From the NCBI RefSeq assembly GCF_003347205.1, contig NZ_QQBJ01000022.1:117932-181931 (forward strand): DNA of 64,000 bases. Reading direction: 5' to 3'. Below, piece after piece: positions 56,429 to 63,344 of the stretch (its first letter is position 1; each line of letters begins with the position of its first letter). The position numbers and the translations under genes were made by a program. The notes under the pieces are model-generated. The model was given only the letters and a program-made list of their open reading frames with translations. It was not told the DNA's origin and searched no databases. Origin of the DNA: Mycolicibacterium moriokaense. GTDB lineage: Bacteria > Actinomycetota > Actinomycetes > Mycobacteriales > Mycobacteriaceae.

Positions 56429-56986
56429 TTACGGGGTGCGGTCGCCGATCGATCCGGCGTGACCTGGTATGAGGTTCTGCTGCAACGCATCGCTGTACGC
56501 GCCGGCGACCTCGTTGAGTTTGGAGTTACTGGCTTGCAACCCGGTCACCGCAGTCTGGAAGTGCGCTGCAGCATCCCGAAAAGCGTTCGTGCCAGCCAGG
56601 ATCTCGTCCACCGATGCCTGGTAGTCAGTAAGCGCATCGCGCATGATGGCCTGTGACGCTAGTACTACGCGGTAGGCCTCCCGAGTGCTGACCAGTTCGG
56701 CTCGCAGCTCGGCGTTCTCCTGAGCCAGGCGGTCGCGTTCGGTGGCGACATCAGCGGATGTGAGTGGGGCCGAGGCGATCTGCGGCGCCGGTCGGCTGAA
56801 CTGATCTGCATAGACATACCAGCGGCGGCGTTGAGCGCCGGGCTGCGCACCACCGGCGAGCTCGCCTGAGGCGATCATCCGTTGGACCGTTCTCGGGTCC
56901 TTGCGTAACAGACGCGCCGCCTCGCGTGCCGTCATGACGGGTCGACCCGGCTCGGGGGCTACCTCGATCGTCATGGTGGTGTCCAT
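56429..56986 (-). CDS. Excisionase/MerR-type HTH protein with coiled coil
   Basis: Residues 18-62 (MTAREAARLLRKDPRTVQRMIASGELAGG, then RRRWYVYADQF) are an excisionase-type winged HTH. A coiled coil follows (TERDRLAQENAELRAELVSTREAY) and a long amphipathic helix. This domain order occurs in plasmid segregation and regulation proteins. It converges on parB across the second palindrome, so a link with partition is possible. Confidence 0.75.
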   Translation of the reverse strand: MDTTMTIEVAPEPGRPVMTAREAARLLRKDPRTVQRMIASGELAGGAQPGAQRRRWYVYADQFSRPAPQIASAPLTSADVATERDRLAQENAELRAELVSTREAYRVVLASQAIMRDALTDYQASVDEILAGTNAFRDAAAHFQTAVTGLQASNSKLNEVAGAYSDALQQNLIPGHAGSIGDRTP

Positions 56987-57110
56987 CCAGGGGCGTGGCT
57001 TTGGGAAGGGCAGTAGTAGTAGTGGTGGCTGATTCTAGCGGGCCGCTGAGCGGCGCCGATGCCTATCCGGCACTCACCTGATGTTCTTCTTTGCGGCAAC
57101 ACGCCGGGTC

Positions 57111-57122
57111 GCGGTAATCCGC
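57111..57122. repeat. GCGGTAATCCGC site upstream of the gene at 57209
   Basis: The same 12-mer occurs at 57455 and, inverted, at 57479. Sites thus flank the small gene at 57209-57424, which suggests operators or a centromere-like site. Confidence 0.6.
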
Positions 57123-57208
57123 TCCCAAGGACTTGTGCCCGTAAGCTCATCAATGTCTTTCTTTAGTACATCCGCGCACTTGGCGCGCACGACGATGGAG
57201 GTCTTCGG

Positions 57209-57424
57209 ATGCCTCTCGGTGAGGACGGCGGTTCGGCGGTGCGTCGGGGGCGTAGCGGATCCGAGACCCGGCAGCGAGACGCCCTGTTGCAGTTGCGAAT
57301 GGCCAAGGTCGACAGAGATGCGTTGGGGGAGTACGCGCGCCAGTTGGGCTTCAAGAACGCCCAGGATCTCGTGTGGACGCGCCTAGAGGCCGATCTCGCC
57401 GAGGCTCGACAGCTGGCCGGCTGA
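57209..57424 (+). CDS. Small basic protein, possible DNA-binding partner
   Basis: ATG 57209 follows GGAGG by seven bases. The 71-residue product has a basic flexible start and one helix pair (QLRMAKVDRDALGEYARQLGFKNAQDLVWTRLEADL), which could be a ribbon-helix-helix or short HTH. It is flanked on both sides by GCGGTAATCCGC sites, which it might bind. No family is certain. Confidence 0.6.
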   Translation: MPLGEDGGSAVRRGRSGSETRQRDALLQLRMAKVDRDALGEYARQLGFKNAQDLVWTRLEADLAEARQLAG

Positions 57425-57715
57425 CCCAAGCCGCACCGGCGCATGGATAAATGCGCGGTAATCCGCACGGCGTGTTGCGCGGATTACCGCGCCTTCGCGT
57501 GCAACGATTCGCCCGATCGACGAAATCGGATTTGGGAGGGTTCATGGACCGCACGCTGATGACGTTGTAGCGACGACGCAAAGAACTCGTGACAAACCTT
57601 GGTGTTTCACCCCTTGGACTCGCGACGAACGAGCGCGAGGACCGAGGGCACCCCTCAAGAGCACCTGCTATCACCGGCGTCTGCGACCCCCTGGCGCATC
57701 GCAGGCCGGGGGAGT
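57425..57715. other. Gene-free stretch with a long inverted repeat
   Basis: Apart from the inverted repeat at 57453-57492 nothing could be assigned. Frames here lack ribosome sites and natural composition. Confidence 0.5.
57453..57492. repeat. 14-bp-arm inverted repeat GCGCGGTAATCCGC
   Basis: GCGCGGTAATCCGC at 57453-57466 is matched by its exact complement at 57479-57492 with a 12-base loop. It follows the gene at 57209 by 29 bp. It can act as a terminator hairpin or as paired binding sites. Confidence 0.75.
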
Positions 57716-57748
57716 CTGACGGAAACTCCAGCCGCGCCAGGTACTACA
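57716..57748 (+). promoter_or_regulatory. GGAAACT-N12-GGTACT promoter-like motif, copy 4
   Basis: CTGACGGAAACT, 12 bases, GGTACTACA on the plus strand. The ATG at 57754 is only six bases beyond the -10-like box, so any transcript would be nearly leaderless. Confidence 0.6.
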
Positions 57749-57753
57749 AGGTC

Positions 57754-57906
57754 ATGGCAACGCCCACCGATCCCGACAGCCGGCCCCTGCGGGCCATCCG
57801 TGAGTCAAGGAGAGCATCGAATGCCGCCTCTGGACGGGTAGCGGCACAGCTCGACATCACACGGAAAATCCCCACGGCTGGTAAATGCCCCACTAAAGGG
57901 CAGTAA
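57754..57906 (+). CDS. 50-residue basic peptide under the copy 4 motif
   Basis: The frame reads MATPTDPDSRPLRAIRESRR, then ASNAASGRVAAQLDITRK and ends in KGQ. It has no ribosome site but begins where a transcript from the motif at 57716 would start, as in leaderless mycobacterial genes. No family is recognised. Confidence 0.45.
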   Translation: MATPTDPDSRPLRAIRESRRASNAASGRVAAQLDITRKIPTAGKCPTKGQ

Positions 57907-58019
57907 TCTGACGCAAAACCGCAGTACAGCGTGGCGAAAGCGCCACAAGCATCGATGGTACGAAACCGCAACGGCGTGTCGAATCAGATTTCGCCGTCAC
58001 AGTTGAGAAGGTAGTCCAC

Positions 58020-58439
58020 ATGGCTGGTCGTCCACACAAGGGAGACCGGGCGCTCCTTCAGGCTCGCCCGTTCGACGAAGTGCTTCATCTCGTCATTGGT
58101 CGGCAGCGCGCCGCCGGCATCAAAGAACTGAGTCCCTACCTCGCCGACATCCTGGCGATCCACGTGGGCCGTGAGGACCTCGTGGTCGATCTCGGCCGCC
58201 GGCCGTCTCTACCGCTCGACAAGGAACCGGCGACCACACCAGGCCCACACCCCGGTCGGCGCACCCTCGTGCAGACGCGCCCCCACCGCGAAGTCTGGCG
58301 GGAAGTCCACGATCGACAGAGGGCCGCCGGGGTGTCGTCGGTCAGCCAGTACGTCGCCGACGTCCTGGCAATTCACGTCGGCCGTGAAGACCTCGTAGTC
58401 GAACTCGGACGTAGGGAGGTACTGCCGCTGGCCATGTGA
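58020..58439 (+). CDS. Internally duplicated small DNA-binding-like protein
   Basis: The 139 residues consist of two copies of one 55-residue unit. Shared elements are RQRAAGI or RQRAAGV, an S-Y-AD-LAIHVGREDLVV block and LGRR followed by LPL. Each unit has the strand-helix-helix shape of ribbon-helix-helix proteins, so the tandem would mimic a dimer in one chain. Family and target are unknown. It lies between parAB and the second Rep-like gene. Confidence 0.7.
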   Translation: MAGRPHKGDRALLQARPFDEVLHLVIGRQRAAGIKELSPYLADILAIHVGREDLVVDLGRRPSLPLDKEPATTPGPHPGRRTLVQTRPHREVWREVHDRQRAAGVSSVSQYVADVLAIHVGREDLVVELGRREVLPLAM

Positions 58440-58819
58440 TCGGCGTGGGGCCCTCAACTGTCTTGGCCCGGCTTGCCCCCTTGCCCCCACATCTGAACAA
58501 CGCGGCGCGAGACCCACATATTCAACGGAGGGTCTGACAAACATCGAAGCCCTCAGCCTGGCAGGGCTAAGGGCTTCGATCTGAAGTTGTCGAGCCGAGC
58601 TACCAACTCGTCTCATTGGGCTTGCGCCCTTCCCCGAAGGGACTTGTCTTGCTGGACAGGTGCCACGGTAGCGCACACCCAAAATCAGGTCCACATGACG
58701 CGCTATTTCGTGAGCTAATTCGTGATTCTTCTTCGCTGCGCACGACACGTTCGGTGCGCGCGCAGCTGCGCCGAGCGCGGCGCAGCTGGATCGTCGAGTG
58801 CGGGCATGCGCCTGCGTCG
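58440..58819. other. Leader region of the second Rep-like gene
   Basis: No separate gene is seen. It contains the long hairpin at 58543 and a possible upstream extension of the Rep-like frame to TTG 58616. Confidence 0.45.
58543..58580. promoter_or_regulatory. Long hairpin upstream of the second Rep-like gene
   Basis: ATCGAAGCCCT pairs with AGGGCTTCGAT across a 16-base loop that itself can pair (AGCC, GGCT). It occupies the same relative place as the hairpin before the first Rep-like gene and may be an attenuator or antisense target. Confidence 0.65.
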
Positions 58820-59824
58820 ATGCCGGTTTGGGTGAGCCGTTCTGACTGGATCACCGAACTCGAGCGGTGGCTGGCCACCGAGGAGGGCGATTCCGCCCGC
58901 AGCCGGGTTCATCTGCGGCCAGCCATGCTGATGAGGGTCGCCGAGGTACTGGCCGCTCATGCCGATCACGGCAGCGGTCGGCATTGTGCTGTCACCAACG
59001 CCGTGGCCGCCGCGGCCGCGGGCTGCTCGCCGCGCACGGTGACGACGGTGCGTCGGCTGCTCGCCGAAGCCGGGTTTGCCGTCGAGATCCGCCGCGGCAC
59101 CGGGTCGGCCCACGCACCGACCGACCTGCGGCGGCCCTCGGTATGGCATCTGGTGAGCCGCAAAGCGCCTGTGGATAACTCGGCCGTTTGCGACCTACCG
59201 CCATCCCGTAGGGATAGGCGGGTAAGTCCCGTTGGTAAGAGATCACCAAGCACGCGCACACGCGCGCCGCAATCACGGAAATCTCCTTCGCAACGACCCG
59301 CGCCGCGGGCCCGGCGCTTCGCGCCGCGGCCCCTGCGGGTGCAGAAGCTCGCCGACGAACTGGTTGGCAACGACTACGGCCGGCGCGGACTGTGTGCAGG
59401 CCTAGGCCGTGGACACATCGGGCACGTATGCGACGCCCTGATCCGATCGGGCCTGGACCTGGACGCCTGGACCGCCCAGCAGATCACCGCAGCGCTCAAC
59501 GCCGATATGCGCCAACGTGGGTGGTCCTGGCCGAACCGCATCGACCGTCCGGGTGCCTTCCTCGCATCTCGGCTTCGCCGGCTGCCTCAGCGGCCAGCGG
59601 TGGCGCGCCCGGTGCAGCCGGCGGTGCCCAAACCCGATGCCGAGGTGGTGGTACCGGCCAGTGCAGCTACCCGGGCCGCAGCTCGTGCGTTCTTCCAGCA
59701 GAATCGGGGGAGAGGTGCATCAAGCGCTAGCCAAACGGCGGCCGAAAGTGTAAAGTGGTTTACAACAGACAAGCCGGCCCGGCGTGCGCGTCAGGTCACC
59801 AAATCCCCCAGGGGGACAGCATGA
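58820..59824 (+). CDS. Replication-initiator-like winged-helix protein 2
   Basis: This protein is a paralogue of the one at 51397. It begins MPVWVSRSDWITELERW and has GRHCAVTNAVAAAAAGC, SPRTVTTVRRLLAEAGF, RRPSVWHL and PVDNSAVCDLPPSRR in the same order, then the shared C-terminal region (VCDALIRSGLDLDAWTAQQ). An upstream in-frame TTG (58616) is possible. Its stop overlaps the start of the gene at 59821. Two such genes on one element may belong to separate replicons or one may be regulatory. Confidence 0.7.
   Translation: MPVWVSRSDWITELERWLATEEGDSARSRVHLRPAMLMRVAEVLAAHADHGSGRHCAVTNAVAAAAAGCSPRTVTTVRRLLAEAGFAVEIRRGTGSAHAPTDLRRPSVWHLVSRKAPVDNSAVCDLPPSRRDRRVSPVGKRSPSTRTRAPQSRKSPSQRPAPRARRFAPRPLRVQKLADELVGNDYGRRGLCAGLGRGHIGHVCDALIRSGLDLDAWTAQQITAALNADMRQRGWSWPNRIDRPGAFLASRLRRLPQRPAVARPVQPAVPKPDAEVVVPASAATRAAARAFFQQNRGRGASSASQTAAESVKWFTTDKPARRARQVTKSPRGTA
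59749..59764. promoter_or_regulatory. TGTAAA-N4-TTTACA palindrome, copy 3
   Basis: TGTAAA, GTGG, TTTACA lies inside the 3' end of the Rep-like gene and 56 bp before the start at 59821, as in copies 1 and 2. Confidence 0.75.
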
Positions 59825-61101
59825 TCGCCATGGAATTGCAGACCGTCGAACCCCACGAATGGGAGATCCCGGCCTACAAACTCGACGCCTTCAAAGCCAA
59901 GATCGCCCAGGCCAACAAGCGGCTGGCGCGAGCGGACCTCGACACCCGGTTCGACGTCGCATACGAAGAGTTCGAGCGCCAGAAGAACGTGATCCAGGCC
60001 GATCAGGCAGTGGTGAGCAACCACGCCCCGGTCTACGTCTACGAACCGTGGATCCGCGCCACGCTCACCGGCCCGCTGACCCTGCGCCATGGCCACTACA
60101 CGTTCGTTGCCCGCCTGATCCCCGAGGATGCCGGCATCACGGTGCACTCGGCACCCGGACAGGAACTCGGCGGCTACAGCCCCCGCGGCGACAACGCCTG
60201 CGACCACTGCCAGGTCGAGCGCAGCCGATCTCGGCTCTACCTCGTCCGCGACGATCGCGACGGCACCATCATCCAGCTCGGGCACTCGTGCATCGAGCTC
60301 TACACCGGCGTCAGCCCCAAAGGCCTGTGGTCTCTGACCTTCGACGAGGAGCTGGACGCCTTCACTCGCAACGACGTCGAGGGTGGGTTCGGTCCCCGGC
60401 ACTACGGGGCATCGGTCGACATCGTGCTGGCCTACGCGTTCGCCCATTCCGACAAGGGCCGCGCCTACGTCCCGTCCGGCATGTACTCCGAGACCTCCAC
60501 CGTCAGCATGGTCCGTACCAGCCTGTTCTTCGACATCAACAAGCTCAAGGATCCCGACCGCAGCTACTACCGCAACAAGGCCGCCGAAGCGGCCGGCAAC
60601 CTGGCCGACACCGACCTCATCGCCGCCATCAAGGCGTCCGTGGTCGAGACCTCCGAAGACAGCGACTACGGCCGCAACCTGCGCATCCTGCTCGCTGGTG
60701 AGAGCGTCACGGGCAAGAACGTCGGCATCCTCGGATCCCTGGTCAAGGTCTACGCGCGGCAGCAGCAGATCGAGGCCGAACGCAAAGCCCACCCCGTCGT
60801 CGCCGGCTACCTCGGAGAGGTCGGCGAGCGCATCAAGGACATCGCGGCCACCGCCAAGACTGTCAAGTACGACGAAGGCAATTGGGGCACAACCACCTTC
60901 CTGGTGGCGATTGCCGACGACGGCCACATGCTCGTGTGGAAAGCGCACCGCGCGCTGGATATCGAGTCCGGCCAGCGGTTCACCATCGCCGCGGCCACCG
61001 TCAAGGCCCACGAGACCTACCGCGAGGTCGACCAGACGGTGATCACGCGGGCCCATAAATTCGAGGTCATCGAAGCAGCCAGTGCATCGGAGATGTCATG
61101 A
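59821..61101 (+). CDS. Hypothetical accessory protein with Cys/His cluster and OB-like C terminus
   Basis: ATG 59821 follows AGGGGGAC. The 426-residue product has a helical start, a central Cys/His cluster (DNACDHCQVERSRS and IQLGHSCIELY) that may bind zinc, and a C-terminal OB-fold-like segment (GTTTFLVAIADDGHMLVWKAHRALD). A nucleic-acid-binding role is possible. Palindrome copy 3 lies just upstream, so it is likely controlled like the DUF2510 and ADP-ribosylglycohydrolase operons. Confidence 0.65.
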   Translation: MIAMELQTVEPHEWEIPAYKLDAFKAKIAQANKRLARADLDTRFDVAYEEFERQKNVIQADQAVVSNHAPVYVYEPWIRATLTGPLTLRHGHYTFVARLIPEDAGITVHSAPGQELGGYSPRGDNACDHCQVERSRSRLYLVRDDRDGTIIQLGHSCIELYTGVSPKGLWSLTFDEELDAFTRNDVEGGFGPRHYGASVDIVLAYAFAHSDKGRAYVPSGMYSETSTVSMVRTSLFFDINKLKDPDRSYYRNKAAEAAGNLADTDLIAAIKASVVETSEDSDYGRNLRILLAGESVTGKNVGILGSLVKVYARQQQIEAERKAHPVVAGYLGEVGERIKDIAATAKTVKYDEGNWGTTTFLVAIADDGHMLVWKAHRALDIESGQRFTIAAATVKAHETYREVDQTVITRAHKFEVIEAASASEMS

Positions 61102-61397
61102 CACAGAGCTTTCCCGAGACGATGAACGTGTGGTTCTTGGCGTTGCAGGGCACCACGGCCAGGCCGAACGAGTTCCTTCTGTACGCGCTGGCCGACAACA
61201 CCGAAGACGGCGCGAAGAGCGCGGAAGCTGCTCTTAAGGCGGCGAAGCCGGGGGAGTTCGTCGACGTCGAAGTGCGCTTTCCCAACCTGGTGGACAGCAC
61301 GACGTTGCACGTACAGCCCCACCTCTGGGGCCTGTGGTGCGTGTCCGAACGCCTCGTCTCGACGTTGGAAATGTTCGCCAGCCCGAAACAACAGTAG
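61098..61397 (+). CDS. Small hypothetical protein coupled to the 59821 gene
   Basis: The ATG overlaps the preceding stop (ATGA). The 99-residue product contains MNVWFLALQGTTARPNEFLLYALADNTEDG and LWGLWCVSERLVS. It has no membrane segment and no recognised domain. Confidence 0.65.
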   Translation: MTQSFPETMNVWFLALQGTTARPNEFLLYALADNTEDGAKSAEAALKAAKPGEFVDVEVRFPNLVDSTTLHVQPHLWGLWCVSERLVSTLEMFASPKQQ

Positions 61398-61421
61398 GCG
61401 CCGGTGATAGCGACCGCGCAC

Positions 61422-61427
61422 TATAAT
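61422..61427 (+). promoter_or_regulatory. Candidate -10 box TATAAT
   Basis: CTATAATCGC lies 102 bp before the start at 61529; no clear -35 is seen. It is the strongest sigma-A-like -10 in this gap. A GGAAACG on the opposite strand near 61447 is not spaced like the four motifs. Confidence 0.4.
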
Positions 61428-61528
61428 CGCTGCTCAGAGCGTTTCCGTCGCAATGTGTGCACGGTCATTTCCTACGGTAGGACCATCCGCGCGAATCTCG
61501 TCGCCGGACAGATGAAAGGACTACCCCG

Positions 61529-61849
61529 ATGACAACCAGCACTGCGCGCACCACGGTGAAGCTGTTTATCTTCAACCATCCTGCCGCCGAGCTGCTGGAG
61601 GAGATGCCCCTCGACTATTACCGCGAGTGCCAGATCACCGGCGCCGGCAGCGTCGAGGTCCAGCTCGACGACTACAGCACCGAGATCATCGCCGGCACTC
61701 GCTACCTGCCGGCCGAGGCCGAGGTGGTCGCTGTCGTCGCCGGCAGCGGTGTACTGCAGGTGCTCTGCGCCCAGGCCGGTGGCGAGCCCGTCGTCATGCG
61801 CGAATTCAGCGACTGGACTAGCTACACCGTGCGGCGACCCCGCGGGTGA
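61529..61849 (+). CDS. Small hypothetical protein
   Basis: This 106-residue protein contains VKLFIFNHPAAELLEEMPLDYYRECQI and a beta-rich C terminus. GATGAAAGGA precedes the start. It is 12 bases from the next gene and likely co-transcribed. No family is recognised. Confidence 0.65.
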   Translation: MTTSTARTTVKLFIFNHPAAELLEEMPLDYYRECQITGAGSVEVQLDDYSTEIIAGTRYLPAEAEVVAVVAGSGVLQVLCAQAGGEPVVMREFSDWTSYTVRRPRG

Positions 61850-61861
61850 GGGCCGCCCCGT

Positions 61862-62290
61862 GTGAGTGACCTCAGCCCTGAGGACGTCGCGCTCCTGGAG
61901 GCGCAAGTCCCGGTCGGTCTTCTGATGCCGGCCGACGAAACTATGCGCCTGGTCCACGTCACCCAGGGTGTCGTGGAAGAACACATCGGCGTCTCAGCGG
62001 AGTCAGTCACCACCACCGATGGGCTGGTGTTCTGGTTCGACGCGCGAGCAGGCAACCGAGCAGTGAACCGCATGGCCACGCTCAACCTGCTCGCCGCGTC
62101 GGGCTTCTCTGCGCGCACCGTCCCGCTTCTGCGGGGCGCGGCTCTTGTCACAGGCGAGCATGCCGGCCACCCGGCCGGGCTTACACACCATCAGATGGAG
62201 GTGTTGCGCAGAGAGCCTGGACCGGCGTGGTGGGTGGGCTGGTTGCTCCACGTGCGCGTTGAACGCGATCGCCAGCACCGCCGGACCTGA
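61862..62290 (+). CDS. Small accessory protein, intact paralogue of the frameshifted gene at 6711
   Basis: The GTG start gives 142 residues. The conserved order TTTDGLVFWFDARAG, AVNRMATLNLLAASGF, VPLLRGAALVTGEHAG and GLTHHQMEVL corresponds segment by segment to the two-frame product at 6711-7162. A DUF3846-type small accessory protein is possible. The C terminus has a Trp-rich stretch (WWVGWLLHVRVE). Function unknown. Confidence 0.65.
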   Translation: MSDLSPEDVALLEAQVPVGLLMPADETMRLVHVTQGVVEEHIGVSAESVTTTDGLVFWFDARAGNRAVNRMATLNLLAASGFSARTVPLLRGAALVTGEHAGHPAGLTHHQMEVLRREPGPAWWVGWLLHVRVERDRQHRRT

Positions 62291-62318
62291 AACGCGGTCC
62301 GGCCGGGTGCTGGCAGGC

Positions 62319-62489
62319 TTACCTGTCGTCGCCCCAGGGGAACAGCGCAGCGAGGATCTCCGCGGCTCCCCGACCCAGATCGCCAATTCCGGCGGTGGAT
62401 CCGGTCTTGGCGACGATGAACACTGCGGTGAGGTAGAAGCCGACGATGGCGACAACGCCCACAGTGGCGATAGTGGCCCAGATGTTCAT
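62319..62489 (-). CDS. 56-residue membrane peptide
   Basis: The frame reads MNIWATIATVGVVAIVGFY, then LTAVFIVAKTGSTAGIG and ends FPWGDDR. One transmembrane helix occupies residues 5-27. GGAGAG precedes the ATG by seven bases, good support for a frame of this length. Confidence 0.65.
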   Translation of the reverse strand: MNIWATIATVGVVAIVGFYLTAVFIVAKTGSTAGIGDLGRGAAEILAALFPWGDDR

Positions 62490-62822
62490 GATGATGCTCT
62501 CCGTCCGGGGCAGCGCTCAGGGAGAGCACTGACCACGCGGCCCCGTTGGACGGAAGGAAATGTGGTCCAACTGTTCTGGGCCGAACGGCGGCGTTTCACA
62601 GGTCTGCGCGCAGTGAAGGAACCGACTTGCCTTGCAGAGCCCACCTCAAGCTGCAAATCAGCGACTTGGGCCCAGACAGGCCGCCTACGTCGAAGAGCTG
62701 CAGTTGAGTGCAGACAGCGCCGAGCGCCAACCTCCGCCTACAGAGGTGCGTCGCCGCCGCAGCGCAACCTCAGGCGCTCCTTGTGATCCCCATTGGGCCG
62801 TTCGCCTGTGAGGGGGTGGTGG
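62490..62822. other. Gene-free stretch
   Basis: No frame here has a ribosome site and natural composition. I see nothing to assign. Confidence 0.5.
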
Positions 62823-63344
62823 TCAGTCGTCGGCTGGCGGCAGCTTGCTCTCGGAGGCCAGTGCGTCGAGGTAGGCATCGTGGTACCGGATGATCGCCAG
62901 TCGTTCGACGGTGAACTGTTCGAGAACTGCGGTGATGAGGGGTTGGCCGCGTAGCGAGGACTGGATCCGATCGTGTGGCCAGTGCCCGAAGCTCATCATG
63001 TCGATGCCTAGGGCGTCTCGGGGATGTTCACGGGCTTCGTTGATGTCATTGCGCACGGCCTCCAACTCGGTCTCCAGGCGGCGCAGCGCCGACGCCGCAC
63101 GCCGCAGGTGGCGATCGCGTTGTTCACGGAGCAGCTCGATGCAGTCGCTCCAGGTGGGGGTTTGGTCGTCGCGGAAGTAGATGTGTCCGCCGCGGCCGCG
63201 TAGGGCGCCGGCGAGGAGGTCGTCGGTGACCATGAGTTTGAGAATGTCGGCGGGGATGCCGGTGGTGCGGGCGACTTCGGACAGCTTGATGTGTTGCGGC
63301 TCGGTCAACGGTAGCCCTCCCTGTGCGGCGGTGGTTGTGAGCAT
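62823..63344 (-). CDS. MerR-like helix-turn-helix protein
   Basis: This 173-residue protein has IKLSEVARTTGIPADILKLMVTDDLLAGALRG, a MerR/excisionase-type winged helix, then GHIYFRDDQTPTW. A coiled coil follows (LLREQRDRHLRRAASALRRLETELEAVRND). A DNA-binding regulator is likely. The target is unknown. Confidence 0.65.
   Translation of the reverse strand: MLTTTAAQGGLPLTEPQHIKLSEVARTTGIPADILKLMVTDDLLAGALRGRGGHIYFRDDQTPTWSDCIELLREQRDRHLRRAASALRRLETELEAVRNDINEAREHPRDALGIDMMSFGHWPHDRIQSSLRGQPLITAVLEQFTVERLAIIRYHDAYLDALASESKLPPADD

Noticed and set aside
61430-61450. GCGACGGAAACG on the minus strand as a fifth promoter-like motif
   Set aside because: There is no GGTACT at the 12-base spacing and no leftward gene downstream.
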